From Burkholderiales bacterium (GTDB taxonomy: Bacteria > Pseudomonadota > Gammaproteobacteria > Burkholderiales > Burkholderiaceae_E), in NCBI GenBank assembly GCA_029977705.1, contig JAPOKJ010000005.1, forward strand, positions 37,282-101,281: a stretch of 64,000 bases of DNA, given 5' to 3'. Numbering within the stretch: the first letter of the stretch is position 1; every line of letters begins with the position of its first letter. This document shows, piece by piece, positions 45,635 through 54,700 of this stretch. The notes beneath the pieces were generated by a model. It did no database searches, had not been told where the DNA came from, and was given only the letters and a program-made list of their open reading frames with translations. The translations under genes were made by a program, and so were the position numbers.

Positions 45635-45712
45635 ACAAGGGAGGACAGAAGTCGGATGTTCCCGATTCTCCCCTCGTCTCCCGCGAGTCACTTAAATCCA
45701 TTGGAGAGTTTC

Positions 45713-46147
45713 ATGTTGAAGAAAGTTCAAAAAGGTTTCACCCTGATCGAGTTGATGATCGTTGTGGCGATTATCGGCATCCTGGCTGCTGTGGCGATCC
45801 CCGCCTACTCGGACTACATGGCCCGCTCGCGGGTCACTGAGGGTCTGAACATGGCTAGTGTGGCCAAGAACGTGGTCTCTGAAAATGCCTTCAACGGCAA
45901 CGCCGACTTCAGCGCGGGCTTCGTGGCCCCGGCGGCCACCACCAACACCAAGTCGATTGCCGTGTCGACTGCCGGCCTGATCACCATCACCTTCCCGGCC
46001 AAAGTCGACCTGGACAAGACCATTACCCTGCAGCCGCAAGTCGGCGGCGTCAACCTGACGGCTGGCACCATGGCGACTGATCGCATCACCTGGGTCTGCA
46101 CCGGCGGCACGCTGGGTGCCAAGTTCCGTCCGGCCGAATGCCGCTAA
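45713..46147 (+). CDS. pilA: Type IV major pilin
   Basis: A 144-residue prepilin. The short leader MLKKVQKG is cut before [37 protein letters not shown], with Glu5 conserved. The globular domain ends in a disulfide loop between the Cys in ITWVCTGG and the Cys in RPAECR. TTGGAGAG precedes ATG 45713. Driven by a sigma54-type promoter and closed by a strong terminator, it is a separate, probably highly expressed transcript. Confidence 0.97.
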   Translation: MLKKVQKGFTLIELMIVVAIIGILAAVAIPAYSDYMARSRVTEGLNMASVAKNVVSENAFNGNADFSAGFVAPAATTNTKSIAVSTAGLITITFPAKVDLDKTITLQPQVGGVNLTAGTMATDRITWVCTGGTLGAKFRPAECR

Positions 46148-46166
46148 TCGCAGCCTGACGGCAAAG

Positions 46167-46199
46167 CGGCAGGTCGATCTTCGGCCTGCCGTTTTTTTT
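46167..46199 (+). terminator. Intrinsic terminator of the pilin gene
   Basis: CGGCAGG (46167-46173) pairs with CCTGCCG (46185-46191) and is followed by eight T (46192-46199). Confidence 0.95.
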
Positions 46200-46235
46200 G
46201 TTCACTTTACCTGACTGCGCTTTTTCCTTTTCATC

Positions 46236-47072
46236 ATGGATGCCTACCTGAATCAAACTGAATCTGGCCTGTCCTCCATGGAGGCTGGCAAGCCCCAGAA
46301 GAACTTTCGCAGTGGCTGGACGCGCGAACACCTGCGTGCCCGCCTCAAGGCGTTTTCCCTTCACCTGGCCATCAGCGCGCTGGCGGCCCTGTGCCTGTCC
46401 ATCCCGATCGTTGTCTGGCTCTATCCCTCGCCCTTTTTCGAGGCAGCCGGCGGCCTGCACCTTCTGGCCCTGATCCTGGGGGTGGATGTCATTCTCGGCC
46501 CCAGTCTGACCTTTCTTGTCTTTGACCAGCGCAAGGCCTCGCTGCGCAAGGACCTGGCCATCATTGCCTGTTGCCAGGTACTGGCCCTGGGCTATGGCCT
46601 GTATTCGACGGCGATGAGCCGGCCCCTGTACATGACCTTCGTGGTGGACCGTTTCGAGACGGTGTCGGCAGCACAGGTCGACGATGAGGAACTGGTCCGA
46701 GCACCGCCCGAACTTCGGCAGTACCGTTGGGGTCATCCCCAGGTCGCCTATGCCGAGATGCCCACCAATCGCGAAGAGCGCGACCTGATCCTGTTCGCGG
46801 CGGTCCACAGCGGCATCGACTTGCGTCACATGTTCCGCTATTACAAGCCGCTGGAGCAGGGCAAACCCCAGATCGCTGCCAAGGCCCGGCCGCTGGCCGA
46901 GCTGGACAAGTACAACGATCCAGCCGAGGTGGCCCGCCAACTGGCGCCCTGGACCCAGGGCCGCAAGCTGGCCTTCGTGCCCTTGCAGGGCAAGAAGCGG
47001 GACCTCACCGTGCTGGTGGACGCGGCCGACGGCAGCATGGTCAAGGTGCTGGACCTCAAACCCTGGCCCTGA
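46236..47072 (+). CDS. TfpX/TfpZ-family type IV pilin accessory protein
   Basis: A 278-residue membrane protein of the TfpX/TfpZ family, known to aid stability or assembly of particular pilins. Three membrane helices are visible (about 43-65, 72-95, 105-125: AISALAALCLSIPIVVWLYP, LLALILGVDVILGPSLTFLVF, LAIIACCQVLALGYGLY) followed by a periplasmic domain. Its place between two pilin genes supports the role. The start is uncertain: ATG 46236 lacks a clear ribosome-binding site and ATG 46281 would remove 15 residues. Confidence 0.88.
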   Translation: MDAYLNQTESGLSSMEAGKPQKNFRSGWTREHLRARLKAFSLHLAISALAALCLSIPIVVWLYPSPFFEAAGGLHLLALILGVDVILGPSLTFLVFDQRKASLRKDLAIIACCQVLALGYGLYSTAMSRPLYMTFVVDRFETVSAAQVDDEELVRAPPELRQYRWGHPQVAYAEMPTNREERDLILFAAVHSGIDLRHMFRYYKPLEQGKPQIAAKARPLAELDKYNDPAEVARQLAPWTQGRKLAFVPLQGKKRDLTVLVDAADGSMVKVLDLKPWP

Positions 47073-47106
47073 GTCCAGGACCAGCAACGCCCGATTGGAG
47101 CAAGTG

Positions 47107-47547
47107 ATGCCGAAGCAGACGCAAGCAGGTTTCTCCCTGATCGAGATGATGATCGTCGTGGCCATCGTCGGCATCCTGGCGGCCGTGGCCATGCCGGTCT
47201 ATCTTTCGGACTACATGGCCCGCTCGCGTGTCACCGAAGGGCTGGCAATGGCTGCCCTGGCCAAGACCGTCGTGGCCGAGAATGCCTTCAATGGCAATGC
47301 CGACTTCAGCGCCGGCTTCGTGGCGCCGACCGCCACGGTCAACACCTCGTCGGTGGCGGTCTCCAGCGCCGGTCTGATCACGCTCACCTTCACCGCCAAG
47401 GTGGCCTCGGGCAGCCCGACCCTCACCCTGCAACCGCAGGTGGGCGGCGTCAACCTGGTCGCTGGCACTGCGGTGAGCGACCGGATCAACTGGGTGTGCA
47501 GCGGCGGCACCCTGGCAGCCAAGCTGCGCCCGGCCGAATGCCGTTGA
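47107..47547 (+). CDS. Second type IV pilin
   Basis: A 146-residue prepilin and close paralogue of the pilin at 45713. The leader MPKQTQAG precedes FSLIEMMIVVAIVGILAAVAMP; Glu5 is kept. Long blocks are shared with the first pilin ([34 protein letters not shown]-type end); differences cluster in the middle and around the disulfide loop. TTGGAG precedes ATG 47107. It lacks its own sigma54-type promoter and terminator, so expression probably differs from the first pilin. Confidence 0.96.
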   Translation: MPKQTQAGFSLIEMMIVVAIVGILAAVAMPVYLSDYMARSRVTEGLAMAALAKTVVAENAFNGNADFSAGFVAPTATVNTSSVAVSSAGLITLTFTAKVASGSPTLTLQPQVGGVNLVAGTAVSDRINWVCSGGTLAAKLRPAECR

Positions 47548-47689
47548 GCTTGGTTCGGACAGTGGTCCGACGAGCGCCGCCTGAACCCGACTTGCCGTTC
47601 CTCCTGCCATTGGTCGCCTACCGGGCCGGCTTTGTCGGTCAGTGGGTAACATTCGGGGAGTTTTGCCACTTAATAGAGAGGAACGTGCA

Positions 47690-47872
47690 ATGACGACGCA
47701 AAGCCCCCTGCAAACCTGGATGTGCCTGATCTGCGGCTGGATCTACGACGAAGCCGTCGGAGCACCTGAAGAGGGCATCGCGCCGGGGACCCGTTGGGCG
47801 GATGTGCCGCCCAACTGGACCTGTCCGGAATGCGGTGCCCGAAAAGAAGATTTTGAAATGGTGGAAGTGTGA
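47690..47872 (+). CDS. rubA: Rubredoxin
   Basis: A 60-residue one-iron electron carrier. Iron ligands are the two CxxC motifs, [11 protein letters not shown] and [13 protein letters not shown], with the usual aromatic core (Trp, Tyr). GAGAGGAA precedes ATG 47690. It lies one base before pilG; the rubredoxin-pilG pairing recurs in beta- and gammaproteobacteria without a known functional reason. Confidence 0.96.
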   Translation: MTTQSPLQTWMCLICGWIYDEAVGAPEEGIAPGTRWADVPPNWTCPECGARKEDFEMVEV

Positions 47873-47873
47873 A

Positions 47874-48500
47874 ATGAGCGCAAGCGACAACTTCGATGGC
47901 CTGAAGGTGATGGTGATTGACGACAGCAACACCATTCGTCGCAGTGCCGAGATCTTTCTCGGCAAGACCGGTGCCCGCGTGGTGCTGGCCGAAGACGGCT
48001 TCGATGCGCTTGCCAAGATTGCCGACCACCAGCCCGACCTGATCTTCTGCGATGTGATGATGCCGCGCCTGGACGGCTATCAGACCTGCGCGCTGATCAA
48101 GAAGAGTCCCAAGTTCAAGTCCACCCCGGTGGTCATGCTGTCCAGCAAGGATGGCCTGTTCGACAAGGCCAAGGGCCGCATGGTCGGCTCTGACCACTAT
48201 CTGACCAAACCTTTCACCAAGGACAGCCTGTTGCAGGCGGTGGCCGAATTTGCGCGCCGTCCCCCCGAGCCGGTGTCGGCCGCACAAGCGGCCGCAGCGG
48301 CAGCCGACCAGGCACATGCGGCTGCAGCCTATCAGCAGGCACCGCAGCAGGAGCGTGCCGGCCAGCAGGCCGCCGGCCCCGCAACAGTTGCGGCGCCCGA
48401 ATTGAAATCTCCCGAGCTGGATCTGCCCGAGGGCGACCTCCCGCAGCCGGCGGTCGATCTGTTCAAGCCCAGCGAAAAGTTCACCTTGAGCCTGGTCTGA
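47874..48500 (+). CDS. pilG: PilG-type response regulator with long C-terminal tail
   Basis: Single-domain CheY-like output of the Pil-Chp system, promoting pilus extension in Pseudomonas. The receiver domain (about 8-125) has MVIDDSNTIRRSAE, the phospho-acceptor Asp in DLIFCDVMMPRLDGYQT, and KPF in YLTKPFTKD. A low-complexity Ala/Gln/Pro tail (about 130-208, with PEPVSAAQAAAAAADQA and a final FKPSEKFTLSLV) is added; classical PilG stops at about 135 residues. Confidence 0.94.
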   Translation: MSASDNFDGLKVMVIDDSNTIRRSAEIFLGKTGARVVLAEDGFDALAKIADHQPDLIFCDVMMPRLDGYQTCALIKKSPKFKSTPVVMLSSKDGLFDKAKGRMVGSDHYLTKPFTKDSLLQAVAEFARRPPEPVSAAQAAAAAADQAHAAAAYQQAPQQERAGQQAAGPATVAAPELKSPELDLPEGDLPQPAVDLFKPSEKFTLSLV

Positions 48501-48535
48501 CCTCTTGGATGAGCGGAAGCGTCAAAGGAGCTCAG

Positions 48536-48904
48536 ATGGCCAGCACCAAGATTCTCGTGGTTGAGGATTCGCCCACCGAAAGGTTCTTTCTGGCGGATCT
48601 GCTGGGCAAGCGCGGCTATCAGGTGATCACGGCCGAGACTGGCGAGGAAGCCCTCATCAAGGTGCGTGCCGAGCGCCCGCAACTGGTGGTTATGGATGTG
48701 GTGATGCCCGGCCAAAGCGGCTTCCAGATCACGCGCGCCATCTCCCGCGATCCCGACACGCGGGACATTCCGGTGCTGCTGTGCTCAAGCAAGAGCACCG
48801 AGACCGACCGCATCTGGGGCCTGCGCCAGGGGGCCAAGGATTACATGGTCAAGCCGCTCAAGCCCGAGGAGTTCCTGTCGCGTGTCGCGGAACTGGCGCA
48901 CTGA
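48536..48904 (+). CDS. pilH: PilH-type response regulator
   Basis: CheY-like receiver of 122 residues: ILVVEDSPTERFFLADLL, Asp in LVVMDVVMPGQSGFQ, Thr/Ser region LLCSSKSTETDRIWG and KPLKP. In Pseudomonas PilH promotes retraction or acts as phosphate sink for the same kinase. AAGGAG precedes ATG 48536. Confidence 0.95.
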   Translation: MASTKILVVEDSPTERFFLADLLGKRGYQVITAETGEEALIKVRAERPQLVVMDVVMPGQSGFQITRAISRDPDTRDIPVLLCSSKSTETDRIWGLRQGAKDYMVKPLKPEEFLSRVAELAH

Positions 48905-48919
48905 GACGGAGAACCCATC

Positions 48920-49432
48920 GTGACCCTTCGTCGGCGCAACCTGCGCGAATTCCAGATCCAGTTGACCGAACGCATCAACAATGCGGCCGTGGCGAGCAAG
49001 GACTCGCGACTGGGTGTCCAGATCGATGATGACAAGTGCCTGATCGACCTGGAGGAGGTCAGCGAGATCGTGCCCTTGCCCGATAGCATGACCCGTGTGC
49101 CGGGTACGCAGGGCTGGTTTCGTGGCCTGGTCAGTCACCGCGGTGTGCTGATCGGCGTGACCGACCTGGGCCAGTTCCATCGCAACCGTCCGGCCATTGT
49201 CGGCAAGGACGCGCACCTGCTGGTGCTGAACCAGAAGCTGGGTATCAATGCCGCCATCCTGGTGTCGCGCCTGCTGGGGCTGCACAACCTGGCGCAGATG
49301 AAGCCCCTGGCGCCGACCGGCAGTGAGACCTGGCAGGGTGGCCTCTGGAGTGATCCGGGCGGCGAGTCATGGCGCGAGCTGCGACTGTCGGTGCTGGCCT
49401 CGGACCTGCGATTCATGGCGGTGGCCGCCTAG
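48920..49432 (+). CDS. pilI: CheW-like coupling protein PilI
   Basis: A 170-residue CheW-domain protein that couples the PilJ receptor to the ChpA kinase. Two SH3-like halves are visible: CLIDLEEVSEIVPLPDSMTRVPGTQGWFRGLVSHRGVLIGVTDLGQF and HLLVLNQKLGINAAILVSRLLGLHNL. It starts at GTG 48920, 15 bases after pilH. Confidence 0.94.
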   Translation: MTLRRRNLREFQIQLTERINNAAVASKDSRLGVQIDDDKCLIDLEEVSEIVPLPDSMTRVPGTQGWFRGLVSHRGVLIGVTDLGQFHRNRPAIVGKDAHLLVLNQKLGINAAILVSRLLGLHNLAQMKPLAPTGSETWQGGLWSDPGGESWRELRLSVLASDLRFMAVAA

Positions 49433-49447
49433 GCGGTGGAGTAATCA

Positions 49448-51736
49448 ATGAAAGTTCTATCCAGGAAGCCCGGCAGCCCGGCCAAGACCCGACCCGGCAG
49501 CGCCGCCCCGAAAGCCCAGGGCCTCAAGCTGTTCTCGTTCAGCCGCAAGCGCAGCCAGGACCTCGACACCGCCCTGATCGACGAGCCCGACACGTCGATG
49601 GCCACGACGGCCCTCGAGTCGCTGGCCGCACACACCCTGACCGGTCAGGCCAGGCCCGGCAAACCGCCCAGTGTCGCTTCCCGTTACAAGCCCAAGTCAA
49701 AGGGGCTGTTCGGTGACATGCCGCTGCCCAAGCAGCTACGCATCTACCTGGTCACCCTGGCGATTGCCTTCATCCTCGTGGTGTCGTCGCTCTGGCTTGA
49801 TTCGCGCACGCTCTCCCAGAACGCGCGCTTCAACCAGTCGGTCACCGAAATCGTGCTGAATACCCAGCGCATGGCCAAGGCCGTGCCCTCGGCGATGAAG
49901 GGCGATGCCGAGGCCTTCGGCCAGATGGAGGACAGCCGCACCCGCATCGAGCAGATGGCCGCAAGCCTGCCGACGATCTCGCCAGCCGCCACCGAAGCCG
50001 AGGTGGCCGCCCGGATGCAGGCGGCCTCAGCCAAGTGGATGCCTCTGGGCAAGGCGGCGCAGCGTATCGGTGCCTCGCGCGCGTTCCTGCTCGACATGGC
50101 TGCAGCACGCAAACGCCTGGTCTCCAGCGCGCCCCTGCAGTACGAAGAGGCCAAGGTGGTGTCGGTGATGACCCTGCAGGCGGGCAGTGCCGCCCGTGAA
50201 CTGGGTATCGCCAATGAGCTGGTCGGTCATTCGCAGATCCTGGCGCGGGATATTTCGGAATCCTTCATGGATGCGGGCGCTGGTGCGGCCAGTCCTGCCG
50301 CCATGCTCAAGATGTTCAATGAGTACAAGGCCGGCATCGAGACCTTGCTCAACGGGGATGCACGCCTGAGCGTCGAGGCAGCCAAGCAACCCGAGGTGCG
50401 GCGAGCGCTGACGAACCTGAAGGGGATCGTCGAGAAGGCCGAGCCGGACTTCAATTTCTTTGTCAAGGGCCTGCCTGCCCTGCGCGAATTGCGCCGCTCG
50501 GAACAATTGATCTCGACCGAGAGCGAAGCCATCCTGGAAATTTTCCAGAAAGTGACGATCGGTTCGGCCGGGATGTTCGAGTCCTGGCGCATGGTCTTCA
50601 CGCTGTCCTGCGCCTTCCTGGCGGTGCTGGCTGGCCTGATGGCCTTCCGCACCTTCGTGAAGATGAATTCGCTGCGCACCACCGAGGCCGAATTGCAGAA
50701 AGAGCAGGCCGAATCACTCGAGCGCGATGCCAAGCGCACCAATGATCAGAATCAGGCCGCCATCTTGCGCCTGATGAATGAATTGCAGGAAGTGGCCGAT
50801 GGCGACCTGACGGTACAGGCGACTGTTTCCGAGGACATCACCGGTGCGATCGCTGACTCGGTCAACTACACCGTCGATGAGCTTCGCAACCTGGTGGCAC
50901 GGATCAACAAGACGGCGGCGATGGTCAACGAGGCTTCCTCGACGGCGCAATTGACGGCGACCAGTCTTCAGGCCGCCTCCGAGCAGCAGTCGCGCGAAAT
51001 TCGCGAAACCGGCGAGGCAGTGCTGCGCATGGCGCAGCAGATCAATGACGTGTCCTCGCAGGCCTCGGAGTCGGTGACGGTGGCGCGCCAGTCCAAGGAG
51101 GCTTCAGAGGCCGGACAACGCGCAGTGAGCAATGCCATCACCGGCATGAACGACATCCGTGACCAGATCCAGGATACGGCCAAACGCATCAAGCGCCTGG
51201 GCGAGTCATCCCAGGAGATCGGCGAGATCGTCGAACTGATCTCCGACATTACCGAGCAGACCAACGTGCTGGCACTGAATGCTGCCATTCAGGCGGCCTC
51301 TGCCGGCGAGGCGGGTCGGGGCTTCACGATTGTGGCCGAAGAGGTGCAAAGGCTGGCCGAGCGCTCCGGCGCTGCCACCAAGCAGATCTCGGCGCTCATC
51401 AAGACCATCCAGACCGATACCCAGGATGCGGTCTCCGCCATGGAGCGCTCGACCGCTGGCGTGGTCGAGGGGACCAAGCTGTCCGACGAGGCCGGCAAGG
51501 CCCTGGGCGAGATCGGATCGGTGTCGTCCCAACTGGCGCACCTGATCGAAAACTTTTCTTCGGTCACCTCGCGGCAGGCCTCATCGGCCAGCACGGTGGC
51601 CCAATCGATCCAGCGCATCCTGCTGGTCACTGAACAAACCTCGGAGGGCACGCAGCAGACCGCGGGTTCGATCCGGCAATTGGCGGAACTGGCTCAGGAG
51701 CTCAAGAGTTCGGTGTCGCGATTCAAGGTGTCATAA
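49448..51736 (+). CDS. pilJ: Methyl-accepting chemotaxis receptor PilJ
   Basis: A 762-residue transmembrane receptor of the Pil-Chp array. A long cytoplasmic N-terminus (about 1-95, rich in Lys, Pro and Ser) precedes TM1 (about 98-118). The periplasmic part has two PilJ-type four-helix modules, TM2 lies at about 385-403, then a HAMP-like region and the signalling hairpin with [37 protein letters not shown] (about 600-640). The N-terminal extension is longer than in Pseudomonas PilJ. Confidence 0.96.
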   Translation: MKVLSRKPGSPAKTRPGSAAPKAQGLKLFSFSRKRSQDLDTALIDEPDTSMATTALESLAAHTLTGQARPGKPPSVASRYKPKSKGLFGDMPLPKQLRIYLVTLAIAFILVVSSLWLDSRTLSQNARFNQSVTEIVLNTQRMAKAVPSAMKGDAEAFGQMEDSRTRIEQMAASLPTISPAATEAEVAARMQAASAKWMPLGKAAQRIGASRAFLLDMAAARKRLVSSAPLQYEEAKVVSVMTLQAGSAARELGIANELVGHSQILARDISESFMDAGAGAASPAAMLKMFNEYKAGIETLLNGDARLSVEAAKQPEVRRALTNLKGIVEKAEPDFNFFVKGLPALRELRRSEQLISTESEAILEIFQKVTIGSAGMFESWRMVFTLSCAFLAVLAGLMAFRTFVKMNSLRTTEAELQKEQAESLERDAKRTNDQNQAAILRLMNELQEVADGDLTVQATVSEDITGAIADSVNYTVDELRNLVARINKTAAMVNEASSTAQLTATSLQAASEQQSREIRETGEAVLRMAQQINDVSSQASESVTVARQSKEASEAGQRAVSNAITGMNDIRDQIQDTAKRIKRLGESSQEIGEIVELISDITEQTNVLALNAAIQAASAGEAGRGFTIVAEEVQRLAERSGAATKQISALIKTIQTDTQDAVSAMERSTAGVVEGTKLSDEAGKALGEIGSVSSQLAHLIENFSSVTSRQASSASTVAQSIQRILLVTEQTSEGTQQTAGSIRQLAELAQELKSSVSRFKVS

Positions 51737-51754
51737 GAAGAAAAGAGCCTTGCC

Positions 51755-54700
51755 ATGGCGGACAGACCCCCAAAGGACCAGTTGATGAACATGCACAATG
51801 CTGTGTCGGCATCGGGCAGGGCGCAGCCGCAGATCGCGTCGCCGCGTCAGGCACTGGATGCTGCCGCGCGCTCCTCTGCGCAGTGGTGTTTCCCTGAGGT
51901 CAAGGGTGCCTTCGAGCAGGTCGCTCTGTCCCTTGAACAGTACGCAGCGAGCCAGCCGCGCGACGAATCGCTTTTTGCGCGTGCCGCTGGCCAGTTGCAT
52001 CAAGGCCTGGGGGCCTTGCGCGTGATGTCCCTGGCGGGAATCGATGTCTTTGCAGACGCCCTGGAGCGGGTATTCTCGAGTGCTGTCGAAACGCCGATTG
52101 CGTGGACGCCGGATCAGGTGCTGGAGACCCGCCATGCCCTGATGGCGCTCACCGAGTACCTCGACGATCTGATCGACGGATTGCCCGAAGAGCCGCTGCT
52201 GCTATTCCCGTATTACAAGTCCTTGCAGACCCTCAGCGGTCAGGCACGCCTGCATCCTGCCGATCTGTTCGTGGTGCCGCAGGAAGCCCGGCTGATGCCC
52301 GCTCTTCTCGATCCCCGGCCCTTGTCCGCGGACGAAAAGACGCGCCTGAGGGTGACGTACGAGGCAGGCCTGCTCAAGACCCTGCGCGCTGGCGTCAACG
52401 CCGACCTGGCCTCGGAGCTGGGGACGGTGCTCGAGCGCGTGGCCCAGTCGCCTGAAGGACTTGGACACTATTCGTTCTGGCGCGCTGCTGCCGCCGTCTT
52501 CCAGGCGGTGGCCGAGTCCAGCCTGGCTGTTGACCTGTATGTCAAGCGGCTGGTCGCGCGCCTGAATGCCCAGCTCAAGGAGACCCTGGCCGGTGGCAGG
52601 ACCATCAATGAGGCGCTGTATCGCGAGGTGCTCTTTTCCCTGGCGATGGCCCGCAATTGCAGTGATCGTGTCGAGCCGGTGCGCAATGCCTTCCTGCTCG
52701 AAGGCAGCATTCCTGAGGACTTCGAGAACAGCCGCTTCGGTTTGTACGATGCCGATGCCGAGCGCTGTGCCTCGGAGGTCATTCCAGCGATCAAGGAAGC
52801 CTGGGACCTGGTCAGCCAGAAAAAGCACGGTGCCATCCAGCAGTACCTGGAATTGGTCGAAGCCTTTCACTCGGCCGCCTCGCTGCTCGGCCCCGCGCTC
52901 ACTGATCTGGGTACCACCTGGGTTCAGGTGGGACGCGCCATCGAAAGCCGGCCAGTCGCGTTGACCGAAGCCCTGGCGGTCGAAATGGCCACCTCGGTCC
53001 TGTTTGCCGAAAGCCTGTTCTGGGCGCGCCTCAAGCGTGCCACGGCGATGGCCTCGCGCTGCGGTGAAATGGTCGATCGCCTTCAGGCAGCCTACGCTGG
53101 CAAGCCTTTGCAGGAGATGCCGCACTGGCTGTCGCAACTCAGTCGCGAGGCCCAGGAACGCTCGACGATGAGCGCCTTCATTCATGAGGCCAAGGCGGGC
53201 GTGCGTCAGGCCGAGGAGGGCGTTGACCTTTACCTGCGCAGTCTGAAGGACAAGTCGCGGCTGCCAGAGGCAGGGGCCTCGCTGGCCCAGATTGCGGGCG
53301 CCTTGCTGCTGCTCGGACAGGACGTGCCGAGTCAGGCTGCCCGTCATCTGTCGGACAGCGTCTTGCGCCTGGTCAAGGCGGACCGTCCGCCCGAGATGGC
53401 CGAGCAGGAGCGCCTGGCCACCTCGATGGGGGCCCTGTCCCTCTTTGTGAACGGATTGGCCCAGAATCTCGACCAGCGCTTCGAGTTCGATCCGCAGACC
53501 GGCTTCTTCCGCCTGGTCGAAGACAGTGCCAGCGACGACGCTGCAGTTGTCCAGGTGGTCATCGAGGCTGCCCTGCCCGCTGCCGCCGAACCGGTTGCCG
53601 ATCCAGTGCCGCCGCTGCAGGAACTCCCTGCCGCACCGGTCATGAGCGAGGATGACCGGGAACTGCGCGAGATCTTCGAGATGGAAGCGCTGGAGGTTCT
53701 TGAGGGCATTGGTGAGGCTGCCGCCGCCCTGGCCGCCGCACCCGAGGATGCTTCGCAGATGACCGTGGTCCGGCGTGGCTTTCATACCCTCAAGGGGTCG
53801 AGCCGCATGGTGCAGCTCAATGATTTCGGCGAGGCGGCCTGGGCCATGGAGCAATTGCTCAACCAGTTCCTGGCCGACGGAACCCGTGCCCATGCCGGCT
53901 TCCTCGAGCTGATCGGACGGGCCCGCCAACAGTTCGCGGTCTGGATCGAAGCCCTGCAGGCGGACCCCTTCCATGTCATCGATCCCGCGCCGATGGTGGA
54001 CGAGGCGCAGGCGATGCGTGATGGCAAGCTGGCGACTCCGGCCTTCACCGCGCCGGCCTTGCCCGTGGTTGCCGAGGCCGAGCCTGTTGCAGTGCCCGAG
54101 CCTGTTGTCGAGCCCGAGCCTGTTGCACAGGCCGAGCCTGTTGCCGCCTCAGAGCCCGTGGCCGTGCTCTTGCCCGAGCCCTTGCCGGCACTGGTACCAG
54201 CGCCGCCCGAGAACGAGGTCATCATCGGCGATCGCCGGATCGGGCGACAGCTGTTCAATATTTTCATCGAGGAAGGCCACGGCATTCTGGCGCTGCTCGG
54301 CGAGGACCTTGCCGACTGGCGCAATGCCTCGCGTGCGGCCAGCGAGCCGGCAGCCCGCAGTGCCCATTCGCTCAAGGGCAGTGCCAGCGTGGTTGGTCTG
54401 ACGCAGGTGCATCTCATTGCCGAGCGCCTCGAGCAATTCATGCTGCTCACCCAGCGCGAGCATCTGCCTGCCCTGGCTGAGGAACTCGACCAGTATGCCC
54501 AGGTACTGGCGTCGCTGCGCGAGGCCATCAGCCGTTTTTCGCAAGAGCAGGAACCGCAAGACCAGACCCACGCCCTGAGCCTGGCGCAGGCCTTGTACGA
54601 ACAAGGTGCAGCACGCGTCCATCGCCAGAGTCAGCCCGTGGCGGCCGAGCCCATGCAAGCCGAGGGGATCGCGCAGGACGCTGTCGTCGCGACCGCCGCG

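Noticed and set aside
52202..53974. 590-codon minus-strand frame inside chpA
   Set aside because: Lies wholly antisense to chpA and shows no domain.
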